From Streptomyces sp. B3I8 (lineage in GTDB: Bacteria > Actinomycetota > Actinomycetes > Streptomycetales > Streptomycetaceae): DNA of 64,000 nt. The position numbers were made by a program, and so were the translations under genes. Shown piece after piece: positions 46,996 to 55,789 of the stretch. The DNA lies in the NCBI RefSeq assembly GCF_030816915.1, contig NZ_JAUSYN010000002.1, positions 620,001 through 684,000 on the forward strand, read 5' to 3'. Below the pieces are notes generated by a model. The model saw only the letters and a program-made list of their open reading frames with translations. It did not search any database and was not told the origin of the DNA. The first letter of the stretch is position 1. The number at the start of each line of letters is the position of its first letter.

Positions 46996-47354
46996 GCCGG
47001 GACTCCTTACACGGTGCGCCGAGAGCGCCTCCGTGCGCCCGGACGTCTCGATGATAGGCACGCTTGCGCACGCTTCCCACCTGCATAAACACGTCTTTGA
47101 GGTACTCAAAGGTGGTCCTGGGGGCCGGGATGGGCGCGCAAGGGGGGCGCGCTCGCGTGTGTGCGCCCGGTGATGCACGGTGCACCCCTTATGCGCACTG
47201 GTGCTCGGGGCCGTGCGCGGGCAGACTGCACGGCGCGGGACCGTTCGACCGCTCGGACGCTCGGACGCTCGGACGGGCCGGGTTCGGAAGTCGTACGGCC
47301 ATGCCCGCGCGGAACCACGGAGGACCACCCAGGCGCACGAGGGGGCGGAACACC
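46996..47354. other. Divergent intergenic region (Cds1-like / unknown gene)
   Basis: 359 bp without a gene. It contains a perfect inverted repeat CTTTGAG-GTA-CTCAAAG (47095-47111) and three consecutive copies of CTCGGACG (47252-47275). Confidence 0.5.
47095..47111. promoter_or_regulatory. Inverted repeat CTTTGAG-GTA-CTCAAAG
   Basis: Perfect 7-bp arms with a 3-bp centre, 100 bp upstream of the cysteine-synthase-family gene. Candidate operator for a regulator of this gene. Confidence 0.5.
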
Positions 47355-47678
47355 ATGCCTGAACCGGAGTTCACGGCCAGAGGCGTGCGGATCGGCAAAG
47401 GGCTGCGGTCCCTGACCAGGGCCGGGCAAGTCCGGATCAGCGACGGCCGGTTGCGGTTGCTCACCAGCTACGGCAGCGAGATCGACAGCGCGCCGGTACA
47501 GGCGGTGCGCGCGTCCAGGCCGTGGTTCGGCGCCGAGGACCGGGCCCGTGCGGACCTGGGCGGGACGCGGTACTCGCTGACCCTCGGGGAGAGCGATCCC
47601 GCCCCGGGCGCACAGGGGTCGCCGCCGGCCCGGCGGTTCATCGAGGCGGTCCGCAGGGCGTCCGGCCGCGGCCGTTGA
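47355..47678 (+). CDS. Small basic protein of unknown function
   Basis: 107 residues from ATG 47355, preceded by GAGGGGGCGG. I do not recognise it. The sequence ([53 protein letters not shown]) looks like a beta-rich fold similar to small PH/GRAM-like modules, without signal peptide or TM. The third-position GC bias and clear start support a real gene. Confidence 0.7.
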   Translation: MPEPEFTARGVRIGKGLRSLTRAGQVRISDGRLRLLTSYGSEIDSAPVQAVRASRPWFGAEDRARADLGGTRYSLTLGESDPAPGAQGSPPARRFIEAVRRASGRGR

Positions 47679-48005
47679 ACGGCTCGGGCGCCACGGGGGC
47701 GCGAGTTGCGCATCCCAACCCCGTACGTCACGCTGGTCACACGTCACTCTGGGTTTACCGGCGATCACGCTGAAGAACCAGCCCGCCGGCCACGACAAGC
47801 GGGCGGCCGACGTACGGAGCCGCCCCGAGCCAGGCGGCACGCTCACCGGCCGCCCCGATCGGCGGACGGCCGTCGTACGCGGTCGTCGCCCCCACAGCGG
47901 TCGCCGGACGTGGGCCGCGCAGCACCAGGCGGCGTATTACACGCGGCCACCTACGCAGGATCCGTTCTCGTCTTCTTCCGGACCTCAATTCGGGGAGTCG
48001 CAGCC
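47679..48005. other. Intergenic region upstream of the RsbW-like gene
   Basis: 327 bp without a gene. Two direct repeats ACGTCAC(G/T)CTGG start at 47725 and 47741 (16-bp period). TATTAC (47935-47940) could be a -10 of the downstream gene; no -35 is obvious. Confidence 0.45.
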
Positions 48006-48506
48006 GTGATCAGCCAGCGAAGCAGGCACTGCACGGTGGAGCTCCAAGCCCTGCCGTCGCGGATCGGCCAGGTCCGCAGAATCGTATCGGCGCAATTGCG
48101 CTACTGGCATCTGGATGCCCTCATCGACCGGGCCTCGCTCGGTGTGACCGAGTTGCTCACCAACGTGCACCGGCATGCCGAGCCCGACAAGACGTGCACC
48201 GTGGAGATCGAGCTGCGGCTCGACCGTCTGACGGTCTCGGTGCACGACCACGACCCCCGGCTGCCCGCCGCGTGCGAGGCGGAGCCCGGCTCCACCTGTG
48301 GGCGGGGGCTGGCGATGGTGGCCGAGCTCAGCGAGAGCTGGGGCGTGCGGCCGGACGGGGAGGAGGGGAAGGTGGTGTGGTTCGCGCTGTCGGCGTGCGC
48401 GCCGGTGGTGTCGGTACGGAGTCTCGCGTCCGGGGACGTGGAGGGGGTCGCGGCGGTCGGCGGCGTTGCCGGACGGCGCGGGGAGCGGGCGGTGGTGCCG
48501 GGATGA
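48006..48506 (+). CDS. RsbW-like ATP-binding protein (anti-sigma factor family)
   Basis: 166 residues from GTG 48006. Single HATPase_c domain: N-terminal strand CTVELQALPSRIGQVRRIVSAQLRYW, N-box GVTELLTNVHRHA (Asn about 52), G1-like HDHDPRLP and G2-like CGRGLAMVAELSESWG. Such stand-alone GHKL proteins in Streptomyces act as serine kinases on anti-sigma antagonists or as small anti-sigma factors. No antagonist gene lies next to it. The C-terminal ~35 residues are a Val/Gly-rich tail. Confidence 0.88.
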   Translation: MISQRSRHCTVELQALPSRIGQVRRIVSAQLRYWHLDALIDRASLGVTELLTNVHRHAEPDKTCTVEIELRLDRLTVSVHDHDPRLPAACEAEPGSTCGRGLAMVAELSESWGVRPDGEEGKVVWFALSACAPVVSVRSLASGDVEGVAAVGGVAGRRGERAVVPG

Positions 48507-48518
48507 CGGCGCTTCGCG

Positions 48519-48683
48519 CCGTCGGGGGCGTGCGGGTTCCCTGCGGGGCCGCACGGGTTCCCGGAACGGCGCGGGTTCCCTGCGGGGGCGTGCGGTGCCC
48601 CGGCGGGGGCGGATCGGCGCGTTGCCGGGTGCGGGTCGCCGGGGGCTGCTCGCGCGGTTCCCGCGCCCCTTGGGGGGCGCGGG
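48519..48683. repeat. Streptomyces-type intergenic GC-rich repeat with terminator hairpin
   Basis: Direct repeats of GCGGGTTCCCTGCGGGG-like units (48533-48595), then GGGGCTGCTCGCGCGGTTCC (48641-48660) and CGCGCCCC-TTGG-GGGGCGCG (48662-48681), which match the well-known repeated Streptomyces intergenic element around CGCGCAGTTCCCCGCGCCCC. It lies between convergent genes and can act as a terminator for both. Confidence 0.65.
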
Positions 48684-48693
48684 GCGGGTGGGG

Positions 48694-48984
48694 TCAGAGG
48701 GTGGGGGGCTTGTTCGTGGGGCCGAAGTGTTCCTCCAGGACGGAGGCACGGCGCCAGTACTCGTCCTCGTCGATCTCACCGGAGGCGAACCGCCGGCCGA
48801 GGACCGCGAGGGGCGAGTCGCCCCGCGGGCGGCCGGCGTCCACGGGGTGCCACGGACCCCGTTGCCCGCGCCGGCCGGTGCGGCGCAGCAGCGTCACGCC
48901 GGCCACCACGACCGCCGCCCAGATCAGCGGGAAGAACAGGATCCACGGGCCGGGCCCGCCGTTCCATTGCGCCAGCGTCTGCAT
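48694..48984 (-). CDS. SHOCT domain membrane protein
   Basis: 96 residues. One TM helix (WILFFPLIWAAVVVAGVTLLRR), a short Gly/Arg linker, and a C-terminal SHOCT motif DSPLAVLGRRFASGEIDEDEYWRRASVLEE. SHOCT modules are thought to mediate assembly. ATG 48984, GAGGAGATGACCCGAG upstream. Single gene. Confidence 0.9.
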   Translation of the reverse strand: MQTLAQWNGGPGPWILFFPLIWAAVVVAGVTLLRRTGRRGQRGPWHPVDAGRPRGDSPLAVLGRRFASGEIDEDEYWRRASVLEEHFGPTNKPPTL

Positions 48985-49121
48985 CTCGGGTCATCTCCTC
49001 GGGTGTGCGTCGTTCCGATGACCTCAGCGTCGCTCCGGCACGGGGCCCGCGTCGTCGTACGGCCGGCGGCGGTGCGCCTACCGCCCGGGGAGTAGGCGCG
49101 CGCGGCGCAGACCCTGGACGT

Positions 49122-49143
49122 CTGTAACTACTGGTATGTACAG
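49122..49143. promoter_or_regulatory. Candidate TetR operator CTGTA-N12-TACAG
   Basis: Perfect 5-bp arms 12 bp apart covering the first ATG of the tetR gene, with TAACTA (49125-49130) inside as a possible -10 of a leaderless promoter. Consistent with autorepression. Confidence 0.4.
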
Positions 49144-49723
49144 TCTCCGCATGAGCACCTCGGAGCGACTCATCGAGTCCACGCGCGACCTGTTGTGGGA
49201 GCGCGGTTACGTGGGCACCAGCCCCAGGGCGATCCTGGAGCGCGCGGGCGCCGGCCAGGGCAGCATGTACCACCACTTCAAGGGCAAGCCCGATCTGGCG
49301 CTGGCCGCGATCCGCCGTACCGCCGACGAGATGCGCGCGTCCGCGGCCGGCGTGCTGCGCGGACCCGGGACACCGTCCGCGCGCGTGACGGCGTATCTGC
49401 GGCGCGAGCGCGACGTCCTGCGCGGGTGTCCCGTCGGGCGGCTGACCATGGATCCGGACGTGATCGCGAACGACGAGCTGCGCGCACCCGTCGACGAGAC
49501 ACTGGACTGGCTGCGCGAGGAGCTGGCCGGCATCGTCGAAGAGGGTCAGGAGCAGGGGGAGTTCGCGACCGCGCTGGACGCCGAGGAGGTGGCGGCGACG
49601 ATCGTGGCGACGGTCCAGGGAGGCTATGTCCTGGCCCGTGCGTCGGGCTCCCCGGCCGCCTTCGACACCGGGGTGCGCGGACTGCTCGCCCTGCTGCGGC
49701 CCGCCGACCGGGGAGACGTGTGA
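49136..49723 (+). CDS. TetR family transcriptional regulator
   Basis: 195 residues from ATG 49136; ATG 49151 (MSTSERLIEST) may be the true start since neither has a ribosome binding site. HTH: RLIESTRDLLWERGYVGTSPRAILERAGAGQGSMYHHFKGKPDLALAAI. The C-terminal ligand domain is of the YxaF/AcrR-C type (CPVGRLTMDPDVIANDELRAPVDETLDWLREEL). Its stop shares one base with the DUF4865 gene start, so the two are an operon. The imperfect inverted repeat CTGTA-N12-TACAG (49122-49143) spans the first ATG and is likely its operator; TAACTA directly upstream suggests a leaderless transcript. Confidence 0.92.
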   Translation: MYSLRMSTSERLIESTRDLLWERGYVGTSPRAILERAGAGQGSMYHHFKGKPDLALAAIRRTADEMRASAAGVLRGPGTPSARVTAYLRRERDVLRGCPVGRLTMDPDVIANDELRAPVDETLDWLREELAGIVEEGQEQGEFATALDAEEVAATIVATVQGGYVLARASGSPAAFDTGVRGLLALLRPADRGDV

Positions 49724-50307
49724 TGCAGGCGATGCAGTACGAGATCACCCTGCCCGCCGACTACGACATGGGGATCGTGCGGGACCGGGTGGCCCGCGCC
49801 GGGCACGCGCTCGACGACTGGGAGGGGCTCGGGTTCAAGGCGTACCTCGTGCGCGAACGCGGGGTGGACGGCTCGCCCGTCAACCAGTACGCGCCCTTCT
49901 ACCTGTGGCACGAGGCGCGCGGCATGAACGCCTTCCTGTACGGAGGCCCGTTCCAGGGACTCGTCGACGACTTCGGGCGGCCGTCCGTCCGCCAGTGGAC
50001 GGGGCTGTGGTACGAGGAGAGCGCGGTCCCGGGCGCCGAGGCGCGGTACGCGGTACGGCACCGCACGCCGGTGCCCGAGGGGGCCGCCCTCGGCGAGGTG
50101 GCGGAGGAGGTCATGCACGACGCGGGGCTGCTGGTGGCGCTGGACGGCGCCGTGTGCGCGGCGGTGGCCGTCGACTCCCGGCACTGGGAGGTGGTGCGGT
50201 TCTCGCTCTGGGAGCACGCGGCGCCGAGGACGGAGGGCGACGTCTTCCGGGTGCTGCGGCTGTCGGCCCCGGGACGGGACCGGCTACCGCGCGGGCGGCA
50301 GTGGTGA
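49723..50307 (+). CDS. DUF4865 family protein
   Basis: 194 residues, starting TGATG with the tetR stop. The family pattern is visible: MQYEITLPADYDMGIVRDRVARAGHALDDWEGLGFKAYLVRERGVDGSPVNQYAPFYLWHEARGMNAFLYGGPFQGLVDDFGRPSVRQWTGLWYE. Probably two ferredoxin-like domains, perhaps a monooxygenase-type fold, but the function is not known. TetR next to it likely represses it. Confidence 0.88.
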   Translation: MQAMQYEITLPADYDMGIVRDRVARAGHALDDWEGLGFKAYLVRERGVDGSPVNQYAPFYLWHEARGMNAFLYGGPFQGLVDDFGRPSVRQWTGLWYEESAVPGAEARYAVRHRTPVPEGAALGEVAEEVMHDAGLLVALDGAVCAAVAVDSRHWEVVRFSLWEHAAPRTEGDVFRVLRLSAPGRDRLPRGRQW

Positions 50308-50376
50308 GGCGGCAGCGGACGGGTGCGGGGACCGTCACGGCGCGGCTGACGGGCTGACGGGCCGGGTGGCCGGAGG

Positions 50377-51624
50377 TCAGACCCCCGCGAGTGCCGTCAG
50401 CGGGTCGTCCAGGACCGGCTGCCAGGCGAGTTCCGCCGCGCCGACGAGGCTGTTGTGGTCCAGGGTGCACGGCAGGATCGGCACGCCGCCGCTGCGCCCC
50501 CACAGGCTGCGGTCGGCGACGACCGCGCTCAGCCGGTCGGGGTCGGTGTCCAGCAGGGTGCGGTGGAAGCCGCCGAGGATGATCCGGTCGGGGTTGAGGA
50601 TGTTGACCAGCCCGGCCAGCCCCAGGCCGAGCCGGTCGATCAGCGCCTCGGTGGCGGCGCGGACGGCCGGGTCGTCGGCGTGGTGGGCGCGGATCAGGTC
50701 GTTCGCCTGTTGCAGCAGGGAGAGTTCGGGGCCGGGGTCGCGGCCCGCGGCGGTGAGGAAGGCCAGCGGGTCGGCCTCCACGTCGAGGCAGCCGCGGCTG
50801 CCGCAGTGGCAGGGGCGGCCCTCCGGGTTGACGGTGAGGTGTCCCACTTCCAGGGCCAGTCCCGAACTCCCGGTGTGCAGCCGTCCGTCGAGCACCAGCG
50901 CGCCGCCCACGCCGCGGTGCCCGGTGGCCACGCAGAGCAGGTCGCGGGCGCCGCGGCCGGCCCCGTGCCGGTGTTCGGCGAGGGCGGCGAGGTTGACGTC
51001 GTTGGCGGCGAAGGCGGGACCGTCGAGGCCGGCGGCGCGCACGCGCTCCGCGAAGATCTCCCGCACGGGGGAGCCGGCCGGCCAGTCCACGTGCATCGGG
51101 TTGAGCGCGAGCCCTTCCGGTGCGGCCACGGCGGCCGGGACGGCCAGGCCCGCGCCGACGCAGCGCAGGCCGGTCGCGCGGAGCAGGTCGGCGCCTGCCT
51201 CGACGACGGAGCCGAGCACCTTGGCCGGGTCGGGGTCGACGGTCTCGCAGCCGGGGGCCGTGGCCACGATGCGGCCGCCGAGGCCGACGAGGGCGGCGCG
51301 GTATCCGTCGGCGTGGACCTGGGCGGCCAGGGCGACGGGGCCGTCCTCGGCGACCTCCAGACGGTGCGAGGGGCGGCCCTGGGAGCCGGCGGCGGCGCCG
51401 GGGTGGGCGTCGACCCGGATCAGACCGAGCGCCTCCAGTTCGGCGGCGACCGCGCCGGCGGTCGCGCGGGTGACGCCGAGGGCGGTGGTGAGGACGGCGC
51501 GGGTGGGGGCGCGGCCGGTGTGCACGAGTTCGAGTGCGGGGCCGAGGGCACCGCGGCCCCGGTCCAGCCGTGCCCGGGTGGTGTTCCCTTCCCCCGCCGC
51601 GCGCGGGGCCGCATTGCCGCTCAT
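50377..51624 (-). CDS. ROK family transcriptional repressor
   Basis: 415 residues from ATG 51624. N-terminal winged helix (APTRAVLTTALGVTRATAGAVAAELEALGLIRVD), then a sugar-kinase-like ROK domain: GAGLAVPAAVAAPEGLALNPMHVDWPAG, FAANDVNLAALAEHRHGAGRGARDLLCVATGHRGVGGALVLDGRLHTG, LEVGHLTVNPEGRPCHCGSRGCLDVEADPLAFL with the zinc-binding His/Cys set. The catalytic Asp of ROK kinases lies in ANDVNLAA, but the HTH marks it as an XylR/NagC-type sugar-responsive repressor. No sugar operon is adjacent. Confidence 0.92.
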   Translation of the reverse strand: MSGNAAPRAAGEGNTTRARLDRGRGALGPALELVHTGRAPTRAVLTTALGVTRATAGAVAAELEALGLIRVDAHPGAAAGSQGRPSHRLEVAEDGPVALAAQVHADGYRAALVGLGGRIVATAPGCETVDPDPAKVLGSVVEAGADLLRATGLRCVGAGLAVPAAVAAPEGLALNPMHVDWPAGSPVREIFAERVRAAGLDGPAFAANDVNLAALAEHRHGAGRGARDLLCVATGHRGVGGALVLDGRLHTGSSGLALEVGHLTVNPEGRPCHCGSRGCLDVEADPLAFLTAAGRDPGPELSLLQQANDLIRAHHADDPAVRAATEALIDRLGLGLAGLVNILNPDRIILGGFHRTLLDTDPDRLSAVVADRSLWGRSGGVPILPCTLDHNSLVGAAELAWQPVLDDPLTALAGV

Positions 51625-51714
51625 GAGGGCGAGTCTCCCATGATCCGCGGGTACGGACGGCGCCCCTGGGCGCTCCCGGACGCTCCCCGGCCGCTCCGAT
51701 AGCCTGGGCACGCG

Positions 51715-52899
51715 ATGAACGACCCCATGACCACTCCCCAGGGCACCTATCACCTCACCCGCTTCCCCGCGGACCCCCGCGACCGGCTGCGCGCCTGGGA
51801 CGCCGCCGACGCGTACCTGCTCCGCCACCTCGCGGTGGCCGGCGTTCTCGGGAACGCGGGAACCGTCGAAGGTGCCGACGTCCCCGCCGTCGTCGTCCTC
51901 GGCGACCGCTGGGGCGCGCTCACCACCGCGCTCGCCCCGTACCGCCCCACCCAGGTCACCGACTCGTTCCTCGCCCGGCAGGCCACCCTCGCCAACCTCG
52001 CGCGGGCCGGCGTCGACCCGTCGGCCGTGCGCCTGCTCACCACCCAGGATCCGCCCCCGGACACCGTCGACGTCCTCCTCGTCCGCGTACCCAAGAGCCT
52101 CGCGCTGCTGGAGGACCAACTGCACCGGCTGGCCCCGGCCGTGCGCCCGGACACGGTCGTCGTCGGCGCCGGCATGGTGAAGGAGATCCACACCTCGACG
52201 CTGCGGACCTTCGAGCGGATCCTCGGTCCGACCCGCACCTCCCTCGCCGAGCAGAAGGCCCGGCTGATCCACTGCGCCCCCGACGCGCACATGGCCCGTG
52301 GGCGCGACCCCTGGCCGTACCGCTACGCGCTCCCCGACGACGTCGGCGTGCTGTCGGGACGGCCGGTCACCAACCACGCGGGTGTCTTCTGCGCCGACCG
52401 GCTCGACATCGGGACCCGCTTCTTCCTGCGCCACCTCCCGCGTGCCCGCGCCGGACAACGCGTGGTGGACCTCGGCTGCGGCAACGGGATCGTGGGCACC
52501 GCGGTGGCTCTCGACGAGCCCGGAGCCGACGTCCTGTTCGTGGACGAGTCGTACCAGGCGGTGGCGTCGGCCGAGGAGACGTACCGGGAGAACACCACGG
52601 GCACGGACCGCGCCGGCGGGGCGGAGTTCATGGTCGGCGACGGCCTCGCGGACCTCGCCCCGGCCGGGGTCGACCTGGTGCTGAACAATCCGCCGTTCCA
52701 CTCCCACCAGGCCACCACCGACGCCACCGCCCGGCGCATGTTCACCCAGGCCCGCCGTGCCCTGCGTCCGGGCGGCGAACTCTGGGTGGTCGGCAACCGC
52801 CACCTCGGCCACCACGTCACCCTGCGCCGCCTGTTCGGCAACAGCGAACTGGTGGCGAGCGACCCGAAGTTCGTGGTGCTGAAAGCCGTGAAGAAGTGA
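51715..52899 (+). CDS. Class I methyltransferase, RlmG/RsmC-like rRNA guanine-N2 methyltransferase
   Basis: 394 residues. The N-terminal half (about 1-190) is a degenerate methyltransferase fold used for RNA binding; the C-terminal half has the SAM site VVDLGCGNGIVGTAVALDEPGADVLFVDES and the catalytic NNPPFHSHQATTDATARRMF. This two-domain layout with NPPFH is that of RlmG (23S rRNA G1835) and RsmC (16S rRNA G1207). The exact target is inferred. 90-bp divergent spacer from the ROK gene. Confidence 0.9.
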   Translation: MNDPMTTPQGTYHLTRFPADPRDRLRAWDAADAYLLRHLAVAGVLGNAGTVEGADVPAVVVLGDRWGALTTALAPYRPTQVTDSFLARQATLANLARAGVDPSAVRLLTTQDPPPDTVDVLLVRVPKSLALLEDQLHRLAPAVRPDTVVVGAGMVKEIHTSTLRTFERILGPTRTSLAEQKARLIHCAPDAHMARGRDPWPYRYALPDDVGVLSGRPVTNHAGVFCADRLDIGTRFFLRHLPRARAGQRVVDLGCGNGIVGTAVALDEPGADVLFVDESYQAVASAEETYRENTTGTDRAGGAEFMVGDGLADLAPAGVDLVLNNPPFHSHQATTDATARRMFTQARRALRPGGELWVVGNRHLGHHVTLRRLFGNSELVASDPKFVVLKAVKK

Positions 52900-52998
52900 C
52901 CGTGCGCACCGGACGGTGACCGCTGGGGCGGTGACCGCCGTGCCGTCGGTGTCCCTGGGCTCCTGCCGCCCTGTTGACAGCACTCCTAGTCTGATTTT

Positions 52999-54204
52999 GT
53001 GCCGCAAATAAACAAAGCCCGTCCGCACACCGTCGTGCCGGGCCGCACCACCGATCTCGTCCGCCTGCGTATCGCTCTGACCACCTTCTTCGCCCTCGAC
53101 GGCTTCGTCTTCGCCGGCTGGGTCGTGCGCATCCCCGCCATCAAGGCGCAGACCAGCGCCTCCACGAGCGCGCTGGGGCTGGCACTGCTCGGGGTCTCGG
53201 CCGGGGCCGTCGTCACGATGACGCTCACCGGGCGCCTCTGCCGCCGGTTCGGCAGCCACCCCGTGACCGTCGTCTGCGCCGTACTGCTCTCCCTCAGCAT
53301 CGCCCTGCCGCCGCTCACCCACTCGGTCTGGGCGCTGGGCGCGGTGCTGTGCGTGTTCGGTGCGGCGTACGGCGGGATCAACGTCGCCTTCAACAGCGCG
53401 GCCGTGGACCTGGTGGCCGCGCTGCGGCGGCCCGTCATGCCCAGCTTCCACGCCGCCTTCAGCCTGGGCGGGATGGTCGGAGCCGGGCTCGGCGGCCTGG
53501 TGGCGGGGTCGGTGACGCCGACGTGGCACCTGTGCGGTCTCACCGTGATCGGCCTGGCCGTGACCGCCGTGGCGGGCCGGGAGCTGCTGCGCCAGGAACC
53601 GCCCGAGCCCCCGGAGCCGACGCCGGAGGAACGGCGGGCTCCGCGGCGCTCGCAGCCGCGCACCCGCGCCCTGGTGCTGACCTTCGGGCTGATCGCGCTG
53701 TGCACCGCCTACGGCGAGGGGGCCATGGCCGACTGGGGCGCGCTCCACCTGGAGCAGGACCTCGGCGCCACGCCGGGGCTCGCCGCGGTGGGGTACTCGT
53801 GCTTCGCCCTCGCCATGACCGTCGGCCGACTCACCGGGACGGTGCTGCTGGAACGGCTGGGCCGGACCCGGACCCTGGTGGCAGGGGGCGCGACGGCCGC
53901 GGGCGGCATGCTGCTCGGTTCGCTCGCCCCGTCCGCCTGGGCCGCCCTGCTCGGCTTCGCCGTCACCGGGCTGGGGCTCGCCAACATCTTCCCCACCGCG
54001 GTCGAACGCGCCGGTGCGCTCGGCGGCCCCGACGGCGTCGCCACCGCGTCCACGCTCGGCTACGGCGGCATGCTGCTCGGGCCGCCCACGATCGGCTTCA
54101 TGGCGGAATGGTTCTCCCTGTCCACCGCGCTCACCAGCGTCGCCGTGCTCGCCGCGGTGGCCGCCCTCATCGCCTTCCTCACCCGCCACGCGGCCCGCAC
54201 CTGA
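52999..54204 (+). CDS. MFS transporter (12 TM)
   Basis: 401 residues from GTG 52999; no ribosome binding site is visible, so the transcript may be leaderless or the start slightly later. Twelve TM helices with conserved motifs GRLCRRFGSHPV (motif A) and FGAAYGGINVAFNSAAVDL. It resembles the FucP/BtlA-like group of MFS proteins found in actinobacteria. Substrate unknown. It lies 100 bp after the RlmG-like gene. Confidence 0.88.
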   Translation: MPQINKARPHTVVPGRTTDLVRLRIALTTFFALDGFVFAGWVVRIPAIKAQTSASTSALGLALLGVSAGAVVTMTLTGRLCRRFGSHPVTVVCAVLLSLSIALPPLTHSVWALGAVLCVFGAAYGGINVAFNSAAVDLVAALRRPVMPSFHAAFSLGGMVGAGLGGLVAGSVTPTWHLCGLTVIGLAVTAVAGRELLRQEPPEPPEPTPEERRAPRRSQPRTRALVLTFGLIALCTAYGEGAMADWGALHLEQDLGATPGLAAVGYSCFALAMTVGRLTGTVLLERLGRTRTLVAGGATAAGGMLLGSLAPSAWAALLGFAVTGLGLANIFPTAVERAGALGGPDGVATASTLGYGGMLLGPPTIGFMAEWFSLSTALTSVAVLAAVAALIAFLTRHAART

Positions 54205-54281
54205 GGGCCGGGACAGGACCGCCCCGGCCGGCTCACTGCCCCTCTCTCGCCCTACGACCGGCCGTCGGCCAGACTGCGCGC

Positions 54282-55043
54282 ATGGACACTGCCCGCTTCC
54301 TCCGGACGCTCGACCACGAGGGCCGGCTGCTCGGCGAGATCGCCGAGGAGACCGGTCCCGGGGCCGAGGTGCCGACCTGCCCCGGCTGGCGGATGCGCGA
54401 CCTGCTGGGGCACACCGGCGCGATCCACCGCTGGGCCGGCGCCTTCGTCACCGGTCGGCACACCTCCGCACGGCCCCGGGACAAGGTCCCGGATCTGGAC
54501 GGGGAGGCGCTCCTCGCCTGGTACCGCGACGGCCACCGTCTGCTCGTCGACGCGCTCGCCGGTGCCCCGTCCGACCTGCGGTGCTGGACCTTCCTGCCCG
54601 GTGCCGGAACCCCGGTCGCCTTCTGGGCGCGGCGCCAGGCGCACGAGACCGCCGTGCACCGCGTCGACGCCGAGGCCGCGCGCGGCGCCGCCCCCGCCGC
54701 CGTCGCCGCGGATCCCACGCACGGGTTCACGGCCGAGTTCGCCGCCGACGGCATCGACGAACTGCTGCGCGGCTTCCACGCCCGGTCCCGGAGCCGGGTG
54801 CGGGCGCCGGCCCCGCGCGTCCTGCGCGTCCGGACCACCGATGTCCCGGACACCGCGTGGACCGTACGGCTCTCTCCCGAGCCCCCGGTCACCGAGCGGG
54901 GCGCCACCGCGGAGGCCGACTGCGAACTGGCCGGGCCCGCCGCCGTCCTGTACCTCGCCCTGTGGAATCGCGCTCCGGTCCCCTCCGTCAGCGGCGACAC
55001 CGCACTCGCCGGCCTCTGGCGGAGGACGTCGGCCGTCGGCTGA
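54282..55043 (+). CDS. Maleylpyruvate isomerase / mycothiol-dependent DinB-like family protein
   Basis: 253 residues from ATG 54282. The DinB-like N-terminal four-helix domain has metal ligands in GAEVPTCPGWRMRDLLGHTGAIHRWAGAFV (His about 44) and RRQAHETAVHRVDAE (two His, about 124-130), followed by a C-terminal domain ADGIDELLRGFHARSRSRVR. The family uses mycothiol. Its function (isomerase, thiol transferase) cannot be read from sequence. Confidence 0.88.
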   Translation: MDTARFLRTLDHEGRLLGEIAEETGPGAEVPTCPGWRMRDLLGHTGAIHRWAGAFVTGRHTSARPRDKVPDLDGEALLAWYRDGHRLLVDALAGAPSDLRCWTFLPGAGTPVAFWARRQAHETAVHRVDAEAARGAAPAAVAADPTHGFTAEFAADGIDELLRGFHARSRSRVRAPAPRVLRVRTTDVPDTAWTVRLSPEPPVTERGATAEADCELAGPAAVLYLALWNRAPVPSVSGDTALAGLWRRTSAVG

Positions 55044-55049
55044 GAGCAC

Positions 55050-55075
55050 GACGGGCCGTCGGACGGCGGCCCGTC
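55050..55075. terminator. Bidirectional terminator
   Basis: GACGGGCCG (55050-55058) and CGGCCCGTC (55067-55075), 9-bp perfect stem, between the converging DinB-like gene and response regulator. Confidence 0.65.
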
Positions 55076-55123
55076 GGCCCGTCGGTCAGGGGCACGCCCC
55101 GGCGCGCGTGCGGCCGGTTCGTC

Positions 55124-55789
55124 TCAGCCCAGCCACCCCGGCCGCACCAGCCCCGACTCGTAGGCCAGTACGACCAGTTGCGCGCGGTCGCGGGCGCCCA
55201 GTTTGACCATGGTGCGACTGACGTGCGTCTTTGCGGTCAGCGGGCTGACGAAGAGGCGGCGCGCGATCTCCTCGTTGGACAGCCCCAGCCCGACCAGGGC
55301 CATCACCTCCCGTTCGCGTGTCGTGAGCCGGGCGAGCGACGCGGCCGCCGCGGGTTCCTTGGAGCGCGCGGCGAACTCCGCGATCAGCCGCCGGGTCACA
55401 CCGGGCGACAGCAGCGCGTCCCCCTCGACCACCGCCCGTACCGCGCGCAGGAGTTCCGCCGGCTCGGTGTCCTTGACGAGGAAGCCGGAGGCACCGGACC
55501 GGATCGCCTCGAAGACGTACTCGTCGAGTTCGAAGGTGGTCAGCATGATCACCTTGACCTCGGCCAGCCGCGCGTCCTCGGTGATGCGGCGGGTGGCGGC
55601 GAGCCCGTCGAGGGCGGGCATGCGGATGTCCATCAGGACGACGTCGGGGGTGAGCGCGCGCACCGCTCGCAGGGCCTCCTCCCCGTCGGCGGCCTCGCCC
55701 ACCACCTCGATGTCCGGCTGGGCGTCGAGCAGTGCCTCGAAGCCCGCTCTGACCAGCGACTGGTCGTCGGCGAGCAGGACGCGGATCAC
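55124..55789 (-). CDS. NarL/FixJ family response regulator
   Basis: 221 residues. Receiver domain with phosphoacceptor Asp54 (DVVLMDIRMPALDG), acidic DD at 8-9, Thr and Lys of the switch (MLTTF, LVKDTEPAE), then a LuxR-type HTH LTTREREVMALVGLGLSNEEIARRLFVSPLTAKTHVSRTMVKLGARDRAQLVV. Its ATG overlaps the histidine kinase stop by 4 bp. Pairs with the upstream kinase. Confidence 0.95.
   Translation of the reverse strand: MIRVLLADDQSLVRAGFEALLDAQPDIEVVGEAADGEEALRAVRALTPDVVLMDIRMPALDGLAATRRITEDARLAEVKVIMLTTFELDEYVFEAIRSGASGFLVKDTEPAELLRAVRAVVEGDALLSPGVTRRLIAEFAARSKEPAAAASLARLTTREREVMALVGLGLSNEEIARRLFVSPLTAKTHVSRTMVKLGARDRAQLVVLAYESGLVRPGWLG

Noticed and set aside
47252..47275. Three copies of CTCGGACG as a short CRISPR or operator array
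   Set aside because: The copies are directly adjacent without spacers; most likely a simple sequence repeat in GC-rich DNA.
52974..52979. TTGACA as -35 of the MFS gene at 52999
   Set aside because: A consensus -35, but no acceptable -10 is found 16-18 bp downstream before the start codon, so I do not call a promoter.
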